A stretch of DNA of 64,000 bases from positions 2,234,001 through 2,298,000 of the forward strand of contig NC_088322.1 of the NCBI RefSeq assembly GCF_910592395.1, in the 5' to 3' direction. Each line of letters opens with the position of its first letter. Positions within the stretch are counted from its first letter, which is position 1. Below are positions 24,642-35,750 of this stretch, in pieces. A program made the translations under genes and the position numbers. Below the pieces are notes generated by a model. That model was not told the DNA's origin. It worked only from the letters and a program-made list of their open reading frames with translations, and ran no database searches. This DNA comes from Lineus longissimus (Eukaryota > Nemertea > Pilidiophora > Heteronemertea > Lineidae).

Positions 24642-26381
24642 TCAAGCGAAGTTTGAATCGCTGTAATCTATGTAGCCTTCATAATACATTCCAAATGGTA
24701 ACGTTCTTATTCCATCTTCAAGTATGAACCTCTTATCATCAAAAGGACTGAGGCTTTTTTTGTCAACTTCTTCAAAATAGATTTGGTGTTTATCTGATCT
24801 TAAGTGTCTCATCTTGTGGTAAAATGACATACTCTTTTCAAGACAATCAACATAGTCATCAAATGAAATATTTATCTTTACTACATTCTATGCAATACCC
24901 TTTAATTTCTTAGAATCGTAATCTTTTGTCCTGTCAGCATACATCTTACTTCTCAGGGCAATGAATTCAGTCATCTCGACTCCTCCTAACTCATCCTTGA
25001 AATAACCTGGCACCTTCTTCTTACTGGTGTCATAGAGTGGATGATCTTTTGGATAATTACTGAAGTCAAAATAGTGTTTTAACTCCTTTAAGTCTTTAGT
25101 TAAGTCATCAGTATTAATGTTAAGTACAAAGGAATCTTTTTCTAGATACAGTAGTTCAATATTTTTCTCACCAAAGTACGGTTGAAGAACTTCATAATAG
25201 AATTCATACATTAATAATTTAGACAATTCAAGTACTGAAGCTCCTATGTAGATTGGTTTGTTGAATTTCATTGATGTTTTCCTCATGCTAATAGCAGCAT
25301 TCTGTTCGTCAAATACGCATATCGATGAAAACCTGGGATTGGCCATTACACTTTTGGCTCTCTCCCCGTCCGTTACCAATTCTATTTCCACCCTGTTCCT
25401 TACATTCTCACAAGTCTTTCCGTAGAAAGCATTATTCATGAGCTTGAAATAGTCTTTCTCAAAATCAGTCTTAGAATCCATACGTCTTTTAGTATCAAAA
25501 TCAATGTATGGTGCTAACCACTTTGATTGTTTAAAACATATCACCGAATGAACCCTCTTAAGTACCATTCCGTGCTTGAGGTAAAATTGTAGCATTCTGT
25601 AATGCACTATGTAATTAGTTTTATCCTTTTGTGTTAGTATTAGTTTCTCTACATTTGATCTTTTATCATCGCCCAGTAACTCTATCTGGTAAGGACTTAA
25701 TTCATCATCTTCAATAAAGAGAGATTCGGGACAGAATGGAAAGTTCCTTGACTTAAATTTAATATTTCCTGGATACTCCAAATCCACCTCTAAGAAGTAG
25801 CCTACTTCGCTATCACTTGGAATTGCCATAATCTGCTCTTTACTAATAACATTCATGTTAAGTGGATCAATATCTATCATTTCAAAACTACCATAGGGTT
25901 GAGGTTCCATCATGGCCCATCCGTAAAGATTGTTAGCATCAATGTACAGGAGCTTATGACTCTCATCGGCCTTGACATGTCTTGTTCCCATAACACCCGA
26001 AATTCCACCTCGTATTGCTTTCTCAAAAGCAAGTAAGATGTTGGTATCAGTCAGTAGTTCTAGGTTTATTCCTGTGTACTTCAAACCAGCTTACCAGGTT
26101 AGGCCTGGTGCCGAGTAACAGTGACATGGATCTATCTGAAAGTAGTTCAAATTGACATCCCTGAATTTCTCAAATAAATCAGCTAAAAGGATCACATCAG
26201 TTTTGAGGTAGAGGTCAATGAACTCACCGTGATTCCTGATCTTGAAATGATCCCATATTACCTTAGCCTCATCATAGGCAGAATCAGGTGCCATTTCATT
26301 TTTCAATTCGTCAAAAAACATAGACTTTTCTAGGTAAGTGACATTGTAGCTTTCATGTGATGTGTAAAACGAGTAAGGTAC
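24642..26381 (-). pseudogene. polB: PolB C-terminal half, copy B (broken)
   Basis: Contains motif A (DANNLYG) and motif B (NNAFYGK), but motif C reads YLEKDS where copy A has YLDTDS, losing a catalytic Asp. Nonsense codons are present near 24886 (Lys to TAG) and near 26090 (TAA after LTW; copy A has CAA). The second is shared with copy C. The gene continues beyond the gypsy-1 insertion at 31524. Confidence 0.9.
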
Positions 26382-26521
26382 TATAATGTCGTGAGGGACT
26401 AATGCAGAGCCATTCCTGTAGAGCAGGTCACAGAACAGACAAGCTAATCGGTTCGCCATTACAACAACAAGGTTTATTATAAAACACGGAATATCAATAT
26501 GCGAAACGACAGAACATTACA
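26382..26521 (-). repeat. 3' LTR of gypsy-1
   Basis: 140 bp, same sequence as 31384-31523. Confidence 0.95.
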
Positions 26522-26901
26522 TCCACCCCCTTTTGGATGAAAAGGTTTACGCTTAATAAGTCCAGACGCGGATGTTGGTATCAAAATAAAAACATAATCT
26601 CAAATTAAACACTTTTCCTGGAAGCGCAGAATAAACACAAGATTGTCTCTGACTCAAGAATTGTCCTTTTCTTGAATTTGAATGTTCTCGAAGTTATGAA
26701 TTAGAACATGGCGCAAATAGCGAATCACTCTTCACTTAGTCCTTACACGGATAATGTCTTCATTACCAGAATAAAAGCACATCCATATCGAACTTGAAGT
26801 GTCCTATTTAGAACAAAATAAAAGTGCACTATATGAATATTGAAGGTCCACTACATGAATATAGAACAGTTCAAACACATAAAACTCAGAACAGGGTGTT
26901 C

Positions 26902-29900
26902 TTAACGAAGAACAAAGTCTTTGAATCTTTGGTTAGGCCTCCTCGTTCGAGTTGATCTCCGGAGTGGTTGTGAGGTAGTCTCAGTCATCACAGGCAGTTT
27001 CTGGTTGGAGGTCTCAGGCTCAGAAATACCAGAAGGTGTCTCAGGTGCTATAGTGGGCGGAGCATCTGAGTCAGGAATCTCAACTTCCTCTTCCTGAATG
27101 TTTTCAAACAGGCTTTCAGGCACCCGTTTGAAAAACGTTAGGTTGCGAGTTATTTTTCGATCATCTCGCTCGGCTGTCAGCATATTACCATCTCGACGCG
27201 TTATCTTTAATGGATCTGGATCGAATGGCGGCGTTAGCTTGTTACGTTTCTGCTGACGAACTACAACGGTGTCTCCTTCGGCAATGTTGCTTTCAGTAGC
27301 GTTGCGTCTGCGATCTGCATACATTTTGATCTTCTGCTTGCGTTCATTGTCAGTGTCTCTCATTGACGATTGAGAACGAGTTTTCAACTCTGGGTTGAAA
27401 TCGGCACATGGAAGCTGGGTTTTCATCCTACGACCATAGAGGGCTTCGAATGGCGAGACACCTGTTGTTGAATGTGGTGTCGCACGATACTGGCGTAGAA
27501 ACTTCTGTAGTTCCTGCTTCCAATTGCGGCCTTCGATGTGTGCGGCTTGCACAGTCTTCGTGATGTTTCTCATGAAACGTTCTGCTTCACCGTTAGCTTG
27601 GGGATATAACGGAGTCACTCTGCGGTGTTGAAAACCGAGGTAGTCAGCGAAACGTTTGAAATCATGGCTCGTGAACGGAGGTCCGTTGTCGGATTTCAAA
27701 ATCGACACAACTCCGTGGCGTGACATAATGGCGTCTATCTTTGGTATGACTGTCTTTGCGGCGGTAGAAGCTATAACTTCAACCTCGGGGTAACGACTGT
27801 AGTCATCCATCATCACGAGTAGGTAGTCAGCACTTGGGACTGGCAAAGGACCGTAAAAATCCACAGAGACTTCTTCCCAGGGACCATTCGGCAGCTTTGT
27901 CATGCGTAGCGGCTCTGGTTTGCTGGCTCTTCCGGACGTAGCTTGGCAAGGCAGACAGTCCTTGACACATTCTTCAACCATGGCGTCGATGGACGGAAAC
28001 CATACTTTTTCTCTCAGCAACATCTTCCTTTTGACGATGCCCTGATGACCAACGTGAGCAAGGTCAATGGCTCTTCTCTGCAGTGCGTCAGGCATTACCA
28101 GTCTTCTCCCTCGGAGGACGATACCATTATGAACGATCAGCTCATCTTGGAAACGTTTGAATGGCTTCAGGCACTCTTCATCTCGTCTCCAGTAGCCAGT
28201 TTCGGTAGCTACTTTAAGCTTCTGCAGGGTATGGTCTCGTAAGGTTTCTGATTTTACTTCTTCGAGTTGCATGGCTTTTGGAACCGCATTGTCAATGACA
28301 TAGTTGACGTAATCATCGACAAAGTTTGCTCTGTTCTGCTCATTGCCTACTACAGGATGGCGACTGCAAAAGTCGGCTGGGTTGGCTTCGTTCCTTCCAG
28401 GTCGATATTCCAACTTGTAGTTATACGGCGTTAGACGTAATCTCCATCGTTCAATCCGTAACGACATCGGCTTCTGGCTTTGGAATATTCCGATCAACGG
28501 TTTATGATCTGTGACCACGGTGAAAGGGGAAGTCGAACCGTATAAGTATAGGCGGAAGTGTTCTGTTGCCCAGACCACTGCGAGCATTTCTCTTTCTGTC
28601 TGCGAGTATCTCGTCTCAACGTCGGTGAGCGCGCGACTAGCGTACGAAACAACGCGACCTTCTTGCATCAGAATCGAGCCTAATCCGCGGGGCCCTGCGT
28701 CAACGATGAGTTCAGTTTTCTTACGCGGGTCATAGTACGACATGACCTTTGCTCCGGTGAGCGCAGTCTTCAAATCTGTTAGCGCTTTTTCATGTTCCGC
28801 GTTCCACTGCCATTCTGTCTTATCATGCGTTAGCTCTCTAAGGGGCGCTGTTATGCTAGCATACCATGGAATGAAGCGCGAGAGGTATTGGGCCATTCCG
28901 AGTAACGAACGTATTCCACTCTTGTCCGTCGGGGCAGGCGCATCTCTTATGGCTTCGATCTTCTTCACATCTGCGGTAACACCAGCGCTATTGAAGATAT
29001 GACCGTAGAACTTCACTTCTGACTGATTGAAGTGACACTTGGGCATGTTGAGACGAATTCCGTATTCTTTCAGTCTCTCCATCACGGCTATCAAACTCTT
29101 GTCGTGTTCAGCCTTATCTTTGCCATGGATAATGATATCGTCAGAGATATTTCGACAGTTCGGTATGTCACTCAGAATTTCGGCGATTGCGTTCTGAAAG
29201 ATTTCCGACGCGGCGTTTATCCCAAAGAAAAGACATTTGTAGCGTCTAAGACCAAGATGGGTGGTGAACGTGGTGATAAAACGTGATTCCTTTGCAAGTT
29301 CTAGTTGATGATACGCGCTACTCAAATCTAGGGTACTGAACACAGTGGATCCGTTCAAATCCGTTACTAGATCATCAAGAGTCGGCATAAGATGTCTTTC
29401 ACGTTTTATCGCTTTATTTGCCTCGCGCATGTCAACACAAATGCGAATTGCTCCTGATTTCTTGGGGACTGTAACTATGGGACTTATCCACGGTGTCGGA
29501 CCATCGACTTTCTCTATAATGTCAAGTTCCTCTAGACGCTGTAGCTCTTTCTCTACATCTTTGCGGATATGGAAAGGTATGCGACGGTGAGGTTGCTGCT
29601 TCGGCTTGACGTCTTTATCAATGTGAAGTGTCACAGGTTCACGTTTGATCTTGCCTACACCGGAGAAGAGTTCTTCATACTTCTTCAGCGAGTCAGGAAG
29701 GGTCTTGGAGCTGGACGGATTGGGCCTCGTTTTCGATTTAACCTCATGTACGATCTTCAAGATTCCTAAATCCGACGCGGTCTTGAAACCAAGTAAATTC
29801 CCTCCTTCAGTCACGTAGAACTTCGACCATTTGGTTTCGGACTTGTGACGTGCTGTGGCTCGGAACATTCCTTTCAACAGTATGGGCGTCTTGCTACCAT

Positions 29901-31038
29901 AGGGGAATACCTGTGTGTCAGCTGGAAGCAACGGGTCTATACCAGGTTGGGCTCGGCGAATAACGCTGAACGTCTTGGAGTCGACTAGGTTGACGGATGC
30001 TCCCGAATCTATCATCATGGGGACTCTGGCCATTTTTGGTTTCTTTCCGATTGTTATCGTACACAGCGTTGGGTTGTTGGACTTGGCAGCTTGGGTAAAG
30101 TAACAGTAGTCAGAATCTTCGTCAGCCTCTGTCATCAGGGTGTTAGCGCTGTTGGTCTTTGAACGGCACATCCTCCCGAAGTGTCCTATCTTCTTGCAAC
30201 GATGGCACTCCTGACCATTGGCGGGACAATTACTACTGACTTTGTGGGGTCTCCCTCCACACTTACCACAGTTCTGGTCGTTGTGTCGCTGCTGGGGTCT
30301 GGTATCTCGACCATCGCGACGTCTGTCCTGGTCCGGCTTCGATTGTGACTGGAAACGACGTGTCTTCTGCTTAGGTCTGCTCTGTCTTTGGCTCCCTTTG
30401 CCTTGGCTCTTGTCATTGGCTCTAATCTTGTTAACGGTTTGATGTTGCGATTCTTCAAGCTTGGTTGCTTGGTGCTCACTCAATTCAAATGCGCGGCCAG
30501 TATCTAGAATTTTAGTTAAATTCATGTCTTCACGCAAAGCTTTTCTGCGAAGTTGATGTGAATTAGTGCCGGTTATGATTTGAGCGCAAATCTCGCGGTC
30601 TACATTCGCGAAATCACATGTCTTGGCAAGTTTTCTCAAGCGAGTATGGTAGGCATCAAGCGTTTCATCCTTTGCTTGAGTACACTGTCTGAAGTTGTAT
30701 ACCTCGAATGCTACGTTCTTCTTGGGTAGAAAATGCGCAGTTAACTTAGCCTTAGCAGTATTATAGTCATCATCATCGCCTGTCTCTGTCAACGTGTCGA
30801 ATATCTCATCTACATCAGGTCCTGCGTAATGTAGTAGCAATGCTCTCTTCCTTGTGGGATCAGTTAAACCTATTCCAACAAAGAGTCTCTCAAATCTAGC
30901 CAACCACCTTTCCCATCTGGGGCCAATAGCGGTAGGGTCAGTATGAGGATCAAATGAAGCAAAGTTAGGTAGAGATATCATCGGTTGAGGCGCAACAGCG
31001 GCAGCTGGGTCAGCAGGAGCTCGTACTGGTGATGGCAT
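26902..31038 (-). CDS. gypsy-1 Gag-Pol polyprotein
   Basis: 1378 aa in one frame. Gag (about 1-300) ends in two zinc knuckles (CGKCGG..., CHRCKKIGHFGRMC). The aspartic protease is IDSGASV near 344. The reverse transcriptase has ISDDI near 632 in place of the usual YxDD, a variant I believe also occurs in Mag/SURL-like elements. RNase H starts near 780. The integrase has an H-H-C-C region (HVGHQG near 996) and a D,D,E core (VDFYGPL near 1059, SDNGPPF near 1116, GEAERFM near 1152). No stop codon, so potentially active. Confidence 0.93.
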   Translation of the reverse strand: MPSPVRAPADPAAAVAPQPMISLPNFASFDPHTDPTAIGPRWERWLARFERLFVGIGLTDPTRKRALLLHYAGPDVDEIFDTLTETGDDDDYNTAKAKLTAHFLPKKNVAFEVYNFRQCTQAKDETLDAYHTRLRKLAKTCDFANVDREICAQIITGTNSHQLRRKALREDMNLTKILDTGRAFELSEHQATKLEESQHQTVNKIRANDKSQGKGSQRQSRPKQKTRRFQSQSKPDQDRRRDGRDTRPQQRHNDQNCGKCGGRPHKVSSNCPANGQECHRCKKIGHFGRMCRSKTNSANTLMTEADEDSDYCYFTQAAKSNNPTLCTITIGKKPKMARVPMMIDSGASVNLVDSKTFSVIRRAQPGIDPLLPADTQVFPYGSKTPILLKGMFRATARHKSETKWSKFYVTEGGNLLGFKTASDLGILKIVHEVKSKTRPNPSSSKTLPDSLKKYEELFSGVGKIKREPVTLHIDKDVKPKQQPHRRIPFHIRKDVEKELQRLEELDIIEKVDGPTPWISPIVTVPKKSGAIRICVDMREANKAIKRERHLMPTLDDLVTDLNGSTVFSTLDLSSAYHQLELAKESRFITTFTTHLGLRRYKCLFFGINAASEIFQNAIAEILSDIPNCRNISDDIIIHGKDKAEHDKSLIAVMERLKEYGIRLNMPKCHFNQSEVKFYGHIFNSAGVTADVKKIEAIRDAPAPTDKSGIRSLLGMAQYLSRFIPWYASITAPLRELTHDKTEWQWNAEHEKALTDLKTALTGAKVMSYYDPRKKTELIVDAGPRGLGSILMQEGRVVSYASRALTDVETRYSQTEREMLAVVWATEHFRLYLYGSTSPFTVVTDHKPLIGIFQSQKPMSLRIERWRLRLTPYNYKLEYRPGRNEANPADFCSRHPVVGNEQNRANFVDDYVNYVIDNAVPKAMQLEEVKSETLRDHTLQKLKVATETGYWRRDEECLKPFKRFQDELIVHNGIVLRGRRLVMPDALQRRAIDLAHVGHQGIVKRKMLLREKVWFPSIDAMVEECVKDCLPCQATSGRASKPEPLRMTKLPNGPWEEVSVDFYGPLPVPSADYLLVMMDDYSRYPEVEVIASTAAKTVIPKIDAIMSRHGVVSILKSDNGPPFTSHDFKRFADYLGFQHRRVTPLYPQANGEAERFMRNITKTVQAAHIEGRNWKQELQKFLRQYRATPHSTTGVSPFEALYGRRMKTQLPCADFNPELKTRSQSSMRDTDNERKQKIKMYADRRRNATESNIAEGDTVVVRQQKRNKLTPPFDPDPLKITRRDGNMLTAERDDRKITRNLTFFKRVPESLFENIQEEEVEIPDSDAPPTIAPETPSGISEPETSNQKLPVMTETTSQPLRRSTRTRRPNQRFKDFVLR

Positions 31039-31383
31039 CTTGGCAACACGGTACTAATATTCTAAATATTATGAGCAAGACTGCTAGAAACTAGGGATAT
31101 TATAATACTGCACAGTAAACGATAGTGTCGACATCTAACGGTAACACGCGGAAACGCATTCACACGGGCTACATACAGCGCGGCGAGATTTCTATTCTAC
31201 ATGAACGATTGCACGTACACATACATAGCGATAGCGCGTACATTACGCATATATTTCTCGCGGCGTGGTCACAGACTTTTTAAACCGTTAAATTCACAGT
31301 AATAACTGCACGCATTTTTCAAAATGTCCACTTCTACGGGTTCTTGGTATCTTACTTTAGCATCGAATATCCTCGTCGCCAGA

Positions 31384-31523
31384 TATAATGTCGTGAGGGA
31401 CTAATGCAGAGCCATTCCTGTAGAGCAGGTCACAGAACAGACAAGCTAATCGGTTCGCCATTACAACAACAAGGTTTATTATAAAACACGGAATATCAAT
31501 ATGCGAAACGACAGAACATTACA
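31384..31523 (-). repeat. 5' LTR of gypsy-1
   Basis: 140 bp. It contains TTTATTATAAAACACG, a TATA-like stretch. Confidence 0.95.
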
Positions 31524-33466
31524 GGTACTGAACCCTTCTTCCTCAATAGTTTAAAATCAATGGTATTTGGGAACTTCTGTCTCGTAATTTTAAAGTCATC
31601 ATCCAGCATTGATTTGGTTATGTTGTCTAAACTGGACTGCATGAATCTGTACGAGTCCAAAAACCTGAAACAACCGAACTGAAATGAGATGTATTCCTCT
31701 GCTGTTTTGGCAAGTAATTTCAGTTTCTTGTACTTCGGTAGTTTAGTCATTAAGTCTTTAATAAACAGGTGTGAATCATAATTACTAAGATTGTGAAAAA
31801 ATACTGGAACGAACATGGCTTTATTTTCATTCAAATTGCATGAGCTGTGAGCAACACCTCGATATCTACCACTGTAGTGATCGTGATCCTTGACCTTGTC
31901 ATATCCTAAAGGTTGATTACAGTAATAACATTGTGTTTCTAATTGATATTTCTGCCAGTCTTCATCTGTCATTGTTAGAGGAAAGTTACAGTTCAATAAA
32001 TTAGAAAACTGTTCTTCCAGCCTGATTAACCAGTTACAGAACACATCTACAACATCAGCACCCCTGTGAGACACATACTGGCTACTGTAAAGTTGTGGGT
32101 AGTCTGAGTGAACATAAACACCAACAGCTGATGCATGTTGTTTGAATAGCTTCTTTGAACTCGGTTCTTTCATCATAGGTGGCTCTACTGATACTACTGG
32201 TTCGCTTATTGATTCAAAATCAGCATAGATTACAAATGGAACTCTATTTTTAAATGAGTGTTTTTCAAATTTAAGCTGTGACCATTTACTGTTAGGTGGA
32301 GGCAGACTGATCTTACAGTAATCGTGTTCTCCACATTTCTTTTTATGATTGTCTAGTGTAGACTTCCTGTAAAAGTAATTCATGCATCTCCTGCAAAGAT
32401 ACACTCTATGAGCGAGTGACCTGAAGAAAAGATTGATGTCTCTTATGTACATGAAATGGTCCTTGAAATAGAGCAGATCAATGACATCATCATCGTCATA
32501 ATTCTTGGACAGGTAGAGAGGTTCTAGTTTTGCGGCATAAATGCTTTTAGCCGATTCATTCTGCAATTTAAACACATTAATTTTGAGATTATTATCACTC
32601 TCTATCTTAGGGATATCCTTTTGAATACATACAGGAAATGAGTCTATTTTGATATCAGTAGTTTTCGAACTTTGTTCTCGTGACGAAGTCATTTCTAGCA
32701 TATCAGTAGTGATATTGAATGTACTCTCAGGATTTTCTTTTAGATATTTAGCGGCCAATAAAGACCAGAGAAAACATTTATTGTCATTCGACTCCACATT
32801 GATTACAGCTTTTGTTTTAAATGGTAATTTAGTGTCATGACCACCTTTACACCTCTTGTAAGAACAGATGGTCATGTTACAAGACTCTATTTTGTTCAGT
32901 GTAAGTCCAGACCCTTGGAAGTACCTTTCCTCAATCTGTGTCTTAATGTAGTTTAACTGGTTGGTTATGGCATAAATTGCCTGGTTCCTTGAAATTATGC
33001 TTTCCATTGGAGACTGTATGGGGTGTGTTACACTTTCACCTTGACGATCAAACTGAGCAAATACTGATATGCTTATTTTGTGATGGTAATCATTGAGTTG
33101 AAATAATACCTCCTCTAATTTCTCTCTGTATTCATACACTTGTTTAGCTTCTCTGTCAATCTTCAAACTAATGGTGACTACAGGCTTGCCAAATTGTTTT
33201 ACTATTTCTACTCCATTCACTTTCTTTATGCCATCTAGCTCATTTTCCTCAAATGCAAGTTTCTTATCCATACTTTTAGTGATCAGTGATGGGGCTCGGG
33301 GTTGAGCAATAGGGACATAATCCGGATTTAATTTGGTCAGGTGACCTTTGGTTCTCCTGTGAATGGCCATATTATTGTATGATATGTACTTGTCACATGT
33401 AGTGCAAAGTATTTTCTGATTCTTATCAGTCATTCTATTTATTAGACTAAAATTTATTAAATTCAA
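31524..33466 (-). pseudogene. polB: PolB N-terminal half, copy B
   Basis: Long open frame from the start (33466, or the internal ATG 12 codons later) through two zinc fingers, exonuclease motif YADFE and the KDHDHY knuckle to the gypsy-1 insertion. It contains the ancient double mini-hairpin (32667-32691). Relative to copy A it lacks the four or more residues around SSAEGNIPV and has no young 27-bp insert. This half has no stop; the lesions are in the C-terminal half and the insertion itself. Confidence 0.9.
32667..32691 (+). repeat. Ancient double mini-hairpin in polB (copy B)
   Basis: GAAC-TTT-GTTC and TGAC-GAA-GTCA with TCG between; orthologous to 3919-3945. Confidence 0.75.
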
Positions 33467-33489
33467 TAAATCTCTTGAATTAAATAAAA

Positions 33490-34489
33490 ATGGACTTCAT
33501 AATCAGTGAACAAGAATGTAATGAAGCCAAATTTGAGTACTACTTAACAGACCAATTAGACATAAAATCCATTACTTTGAAATCGATAACCTTTTACAAT
33601 TCATGGTGGACAGGTGATTTTCTGCCAGAGGGAGTCAGGATTTTCTCATTTCTAGTCGAAATAACCAGAATTACAACAAATGAGCCATTTGATAAATAAT
33701 TATGGTGTGTGGATGAATTTAGGACATTATTTGCTCCTGGACTTGAAACAGATACACTTAAAAAGGAAGTCATGAAAGTTTGCGAACTGGAAAATGAATC
33801 TACCACAACTAAAGACACCATTACTAAATACACATTTCCATACTCTCGACATTTTAGTTTAAGTGAGTTTTGTGAGGTATGGCAAAAATACATAAAAGAA
33901 ACTGGAATAAGCCATGTGAAAATTTACTGTGATAACAATAATTACATAACCCTTGAACTTACAGAGGATAAAGAGTACCCTCTGAAAGTAGACAAGTTAG
34001 ATAAACATGAAAAAAATCGAGATTGAGATAAACACAGAAGGTTTTCAAACCAGCAAAATCATAAAAGAGGTGATAGAAAAACAGCTCACAGTGGTGAATG
34101 AGTGGTTTGGCTTTAAGCCAACTAAATTCAACAAGAAAGGAAAATACTACTCCACAAGACCACTCAACTTTTACAGGAAATATCTATTCCTGCAAGCTAA
34201 TTTGGTTGACAAAGCTAAGACCCTCTACAACAATAAACCATCTGATATTTTCTGCATCACACCTGTAGAAGATGGTGACCAAATGAAAATGCAGCGATAC
34301 GAACCGAATTGTAAGAAAACGATAAATAAGTGTACTAATCACATAAAATTCGAAATCACTGATGAGAATGGTAAGCTAGTTAATTTCAGAGGAACAGAGG
34401 TTTCTTTAGAGTTAAGAATAGAGTTAAACTCTTGTGGTGAAGACAAGCACCTCGGACCACCTGATGAGATCATTCCATTAAAGGAATAG
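33490..34489 (+). pseudogene. Penton-like paralogue, copy B (broken)
   Basis: Same gene as 4773-5723. A nonsense TAA follows NEPFDK (33697-33699), and a frameshift in an A-run near 34010 divides the rest. The ancestral C-terminus is preserved here (ends IIPLKE) and its stop overlaps the 3' end of the converging single-TM gene by 20 bp. Confidence 0.75.
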
Positions 34490-34919
34490 TACATTTCTTC
34501 TCTTTAACTACAGGTTTAACAAGAGGGCTAATTGACCCCTTCCTGAGTGATCCCTTCATGACTGCTTCATTCAAGCCTGATCGCTGCTCTTTACTTACTT
34601 TTTTAGGAAGTTTCTTAAACATAATAAATGCTGCTAAAATAATTGCACCTAAACCTACATAGACATAGGTATTACTGGTAGATTCACGCAGTGATACATC
34701 AGTATTTTGAGATTGTGGTTCTTCTTCCTCTACTTCTTCTTCCTTCTTTTCCACAACTCTGTTGTTTGGGGAGGAGTCCTGTACTTTAAATGTCGTCTTA
34801 TCCTTTTTTATCCTCTTAAATTCCTGAGATCTTCTACCCAGTTCTCTAGACCATGCTAATAGTTTCTCTGATCGAGGTTTCTTAGACACTGAAACTTTAG
34901 ACACTGAAACTTTAGTAGT
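34470..34919 (-). pseudogene. Single-TM protein, copy B (start lost)
   Basis: Homologue of 58532-58990. The TM segment and Glu-rich stretch are intact, but the ATG is missing. A deletion across ACAG microhomology (about 34919-34924) removed the 5' end of this gene and the 3' end of the upstream Asn/Gln-rich gene. A 15-bp duplication (ACACTGAAACTTTAG) is also present. Confidence 0.75.
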
Positions 34920-34920
34920 A

Positions 34921-35727
34921 TCAGTTACAGACAGTCATATTTGGTGTATTCATATTTGGTGTATTCATACCCGATGTATTCATTGATGATTCCTCATGAC
35001 AATGGCCTAAAGTAATAAGTGTTGTTGAAGCAAGTGCCGTCAATGGTCCCATTTTGATACTAAACCATCCAAGCCATTTGTCAAGTTCATTGGTAACGAT
35101 GTAATCATTTCTGAGGTCATGGTAAAGATCATCCTCGTCATCTATTGGTAATAACCACCTTGATAATTTAGTGTAAGCTTTAAGTACTGTCTTACCCAAA
35201 GAATCATTAAGTCTGGCAGCCATCTTTGTCTGGTAGATTCTGTGGTGTTTTAAGAGTTCCTTTTCTGTCATATTATCTAAGTCATTTAAAGTTAGTTGTT
35301 TATTAAGTAAATCCTTGCTTTTCCCAGTTGCAATTAAAATTTCTAAGTCTTGTTTGGCTTTAAGGCCACTATCAGTCAAATAGTTCAAATTTTGTTGATT
35401 GCTACTTGAACCTTGTTGATTGCTAGTTGATCCTAGTTGGCAACTAGAATTGACTATTCCTTGACTAGAAGTAACTAAATTTGAACTATTCAACTGCTTG
35501 TTTGAAACTTGTTGATTTGTAGTGCAGTTCTGTTGAAAGTTAGTACTGTTCTGTTGGTAACTACCAGTGTTCTGTTGGTAACTACCAGTGTTCTGTTGGT
35601 TAGAAGCCCCGACTCGAGCTATGCTCTCAGGACTGCGTCCGACTGGGTTTTGATTGATAACACCAATATGTTTCATTTGTTGTTCAATTACAGATGATGT
35701 CTGACTATTCATTTGCTGACTGTTCAT
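34921..35727 (-). CDS. Asn/Gln-rich Polinton protein, copy B
   Basis: 268 aa, start in TAAATGA. The N-terminal 110 residues are Gln/Asn/Ser-rich with tandem SYQQNTG units. The rest is helical with a KLSRWLLPIDDEDDLYHD core and a short hydrophobic stretch (LTALASTTLITLGH). The C-terminus is trimmed by the deletion at 34920. It contains one complete 27-bp element (35615-35641) as VGRSPESIARV codons. Unknown function. Confidence 0.7.
   Translation of the reverse strand: MNSQQMNSQTSSVIEQQMKHIGVINQNPVGRSPESIARVGASNQQNTGSYQQNTGSYQQNSTNFQQNCTTNQQVSNKQLNSSNLVTSSQGIVNSSCQLGSTSNQQGSSSNQQNLNYLTDSGLKAKQDLEILIATGKSKDLLNKQLTLNDLDNMTEKELLKHHRIYQTKMAARLNDSLGKTVLKAYTKLSRWLLPIDDEDDLYHDLRNDYIVTNELDKWLGWFSIKMGPLTALASTTLITLGHCHEESSMNTSGMNTPNMNTPNMTVCN
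35615..35641 (+). repeat. 27-bp double mini-hairpin (B)
   Basis: GAGC-TAT-GCTC and GGAC-TGC-GTCC separated by TCA, flanked by ACT on both sides (35612-35614, 35642-35644). Orthologous to 57706-57732 in C. Confidence 0.9.
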
Positions 35728-35750
35728 TTAAAATAATAGAAACATGAGTG

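Larger units (their letters stand above)
26382..31523 (-). mobile_element. Ty3/gypsy LTR retrotransposon gypsy-1, complete
   Basis: Two 140-bp LTRs (26382-26521, 31384-31523) that look identical, beginning TGTAATG and ending CATTATA on the coding strand. Target duplication GGTAC (26377-26381, 31524-31528) within polB. A purine-rich tract (AAAAGGGGGTGGA on the coding strand) adjoins the 3' LTR, and a TGGCGACGAGGA primer-binding candidate lies 2 nt after the 5' LTR. The near-identical LTRs and a single long open frame indicate recent insertion. Confidence 0.95.
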
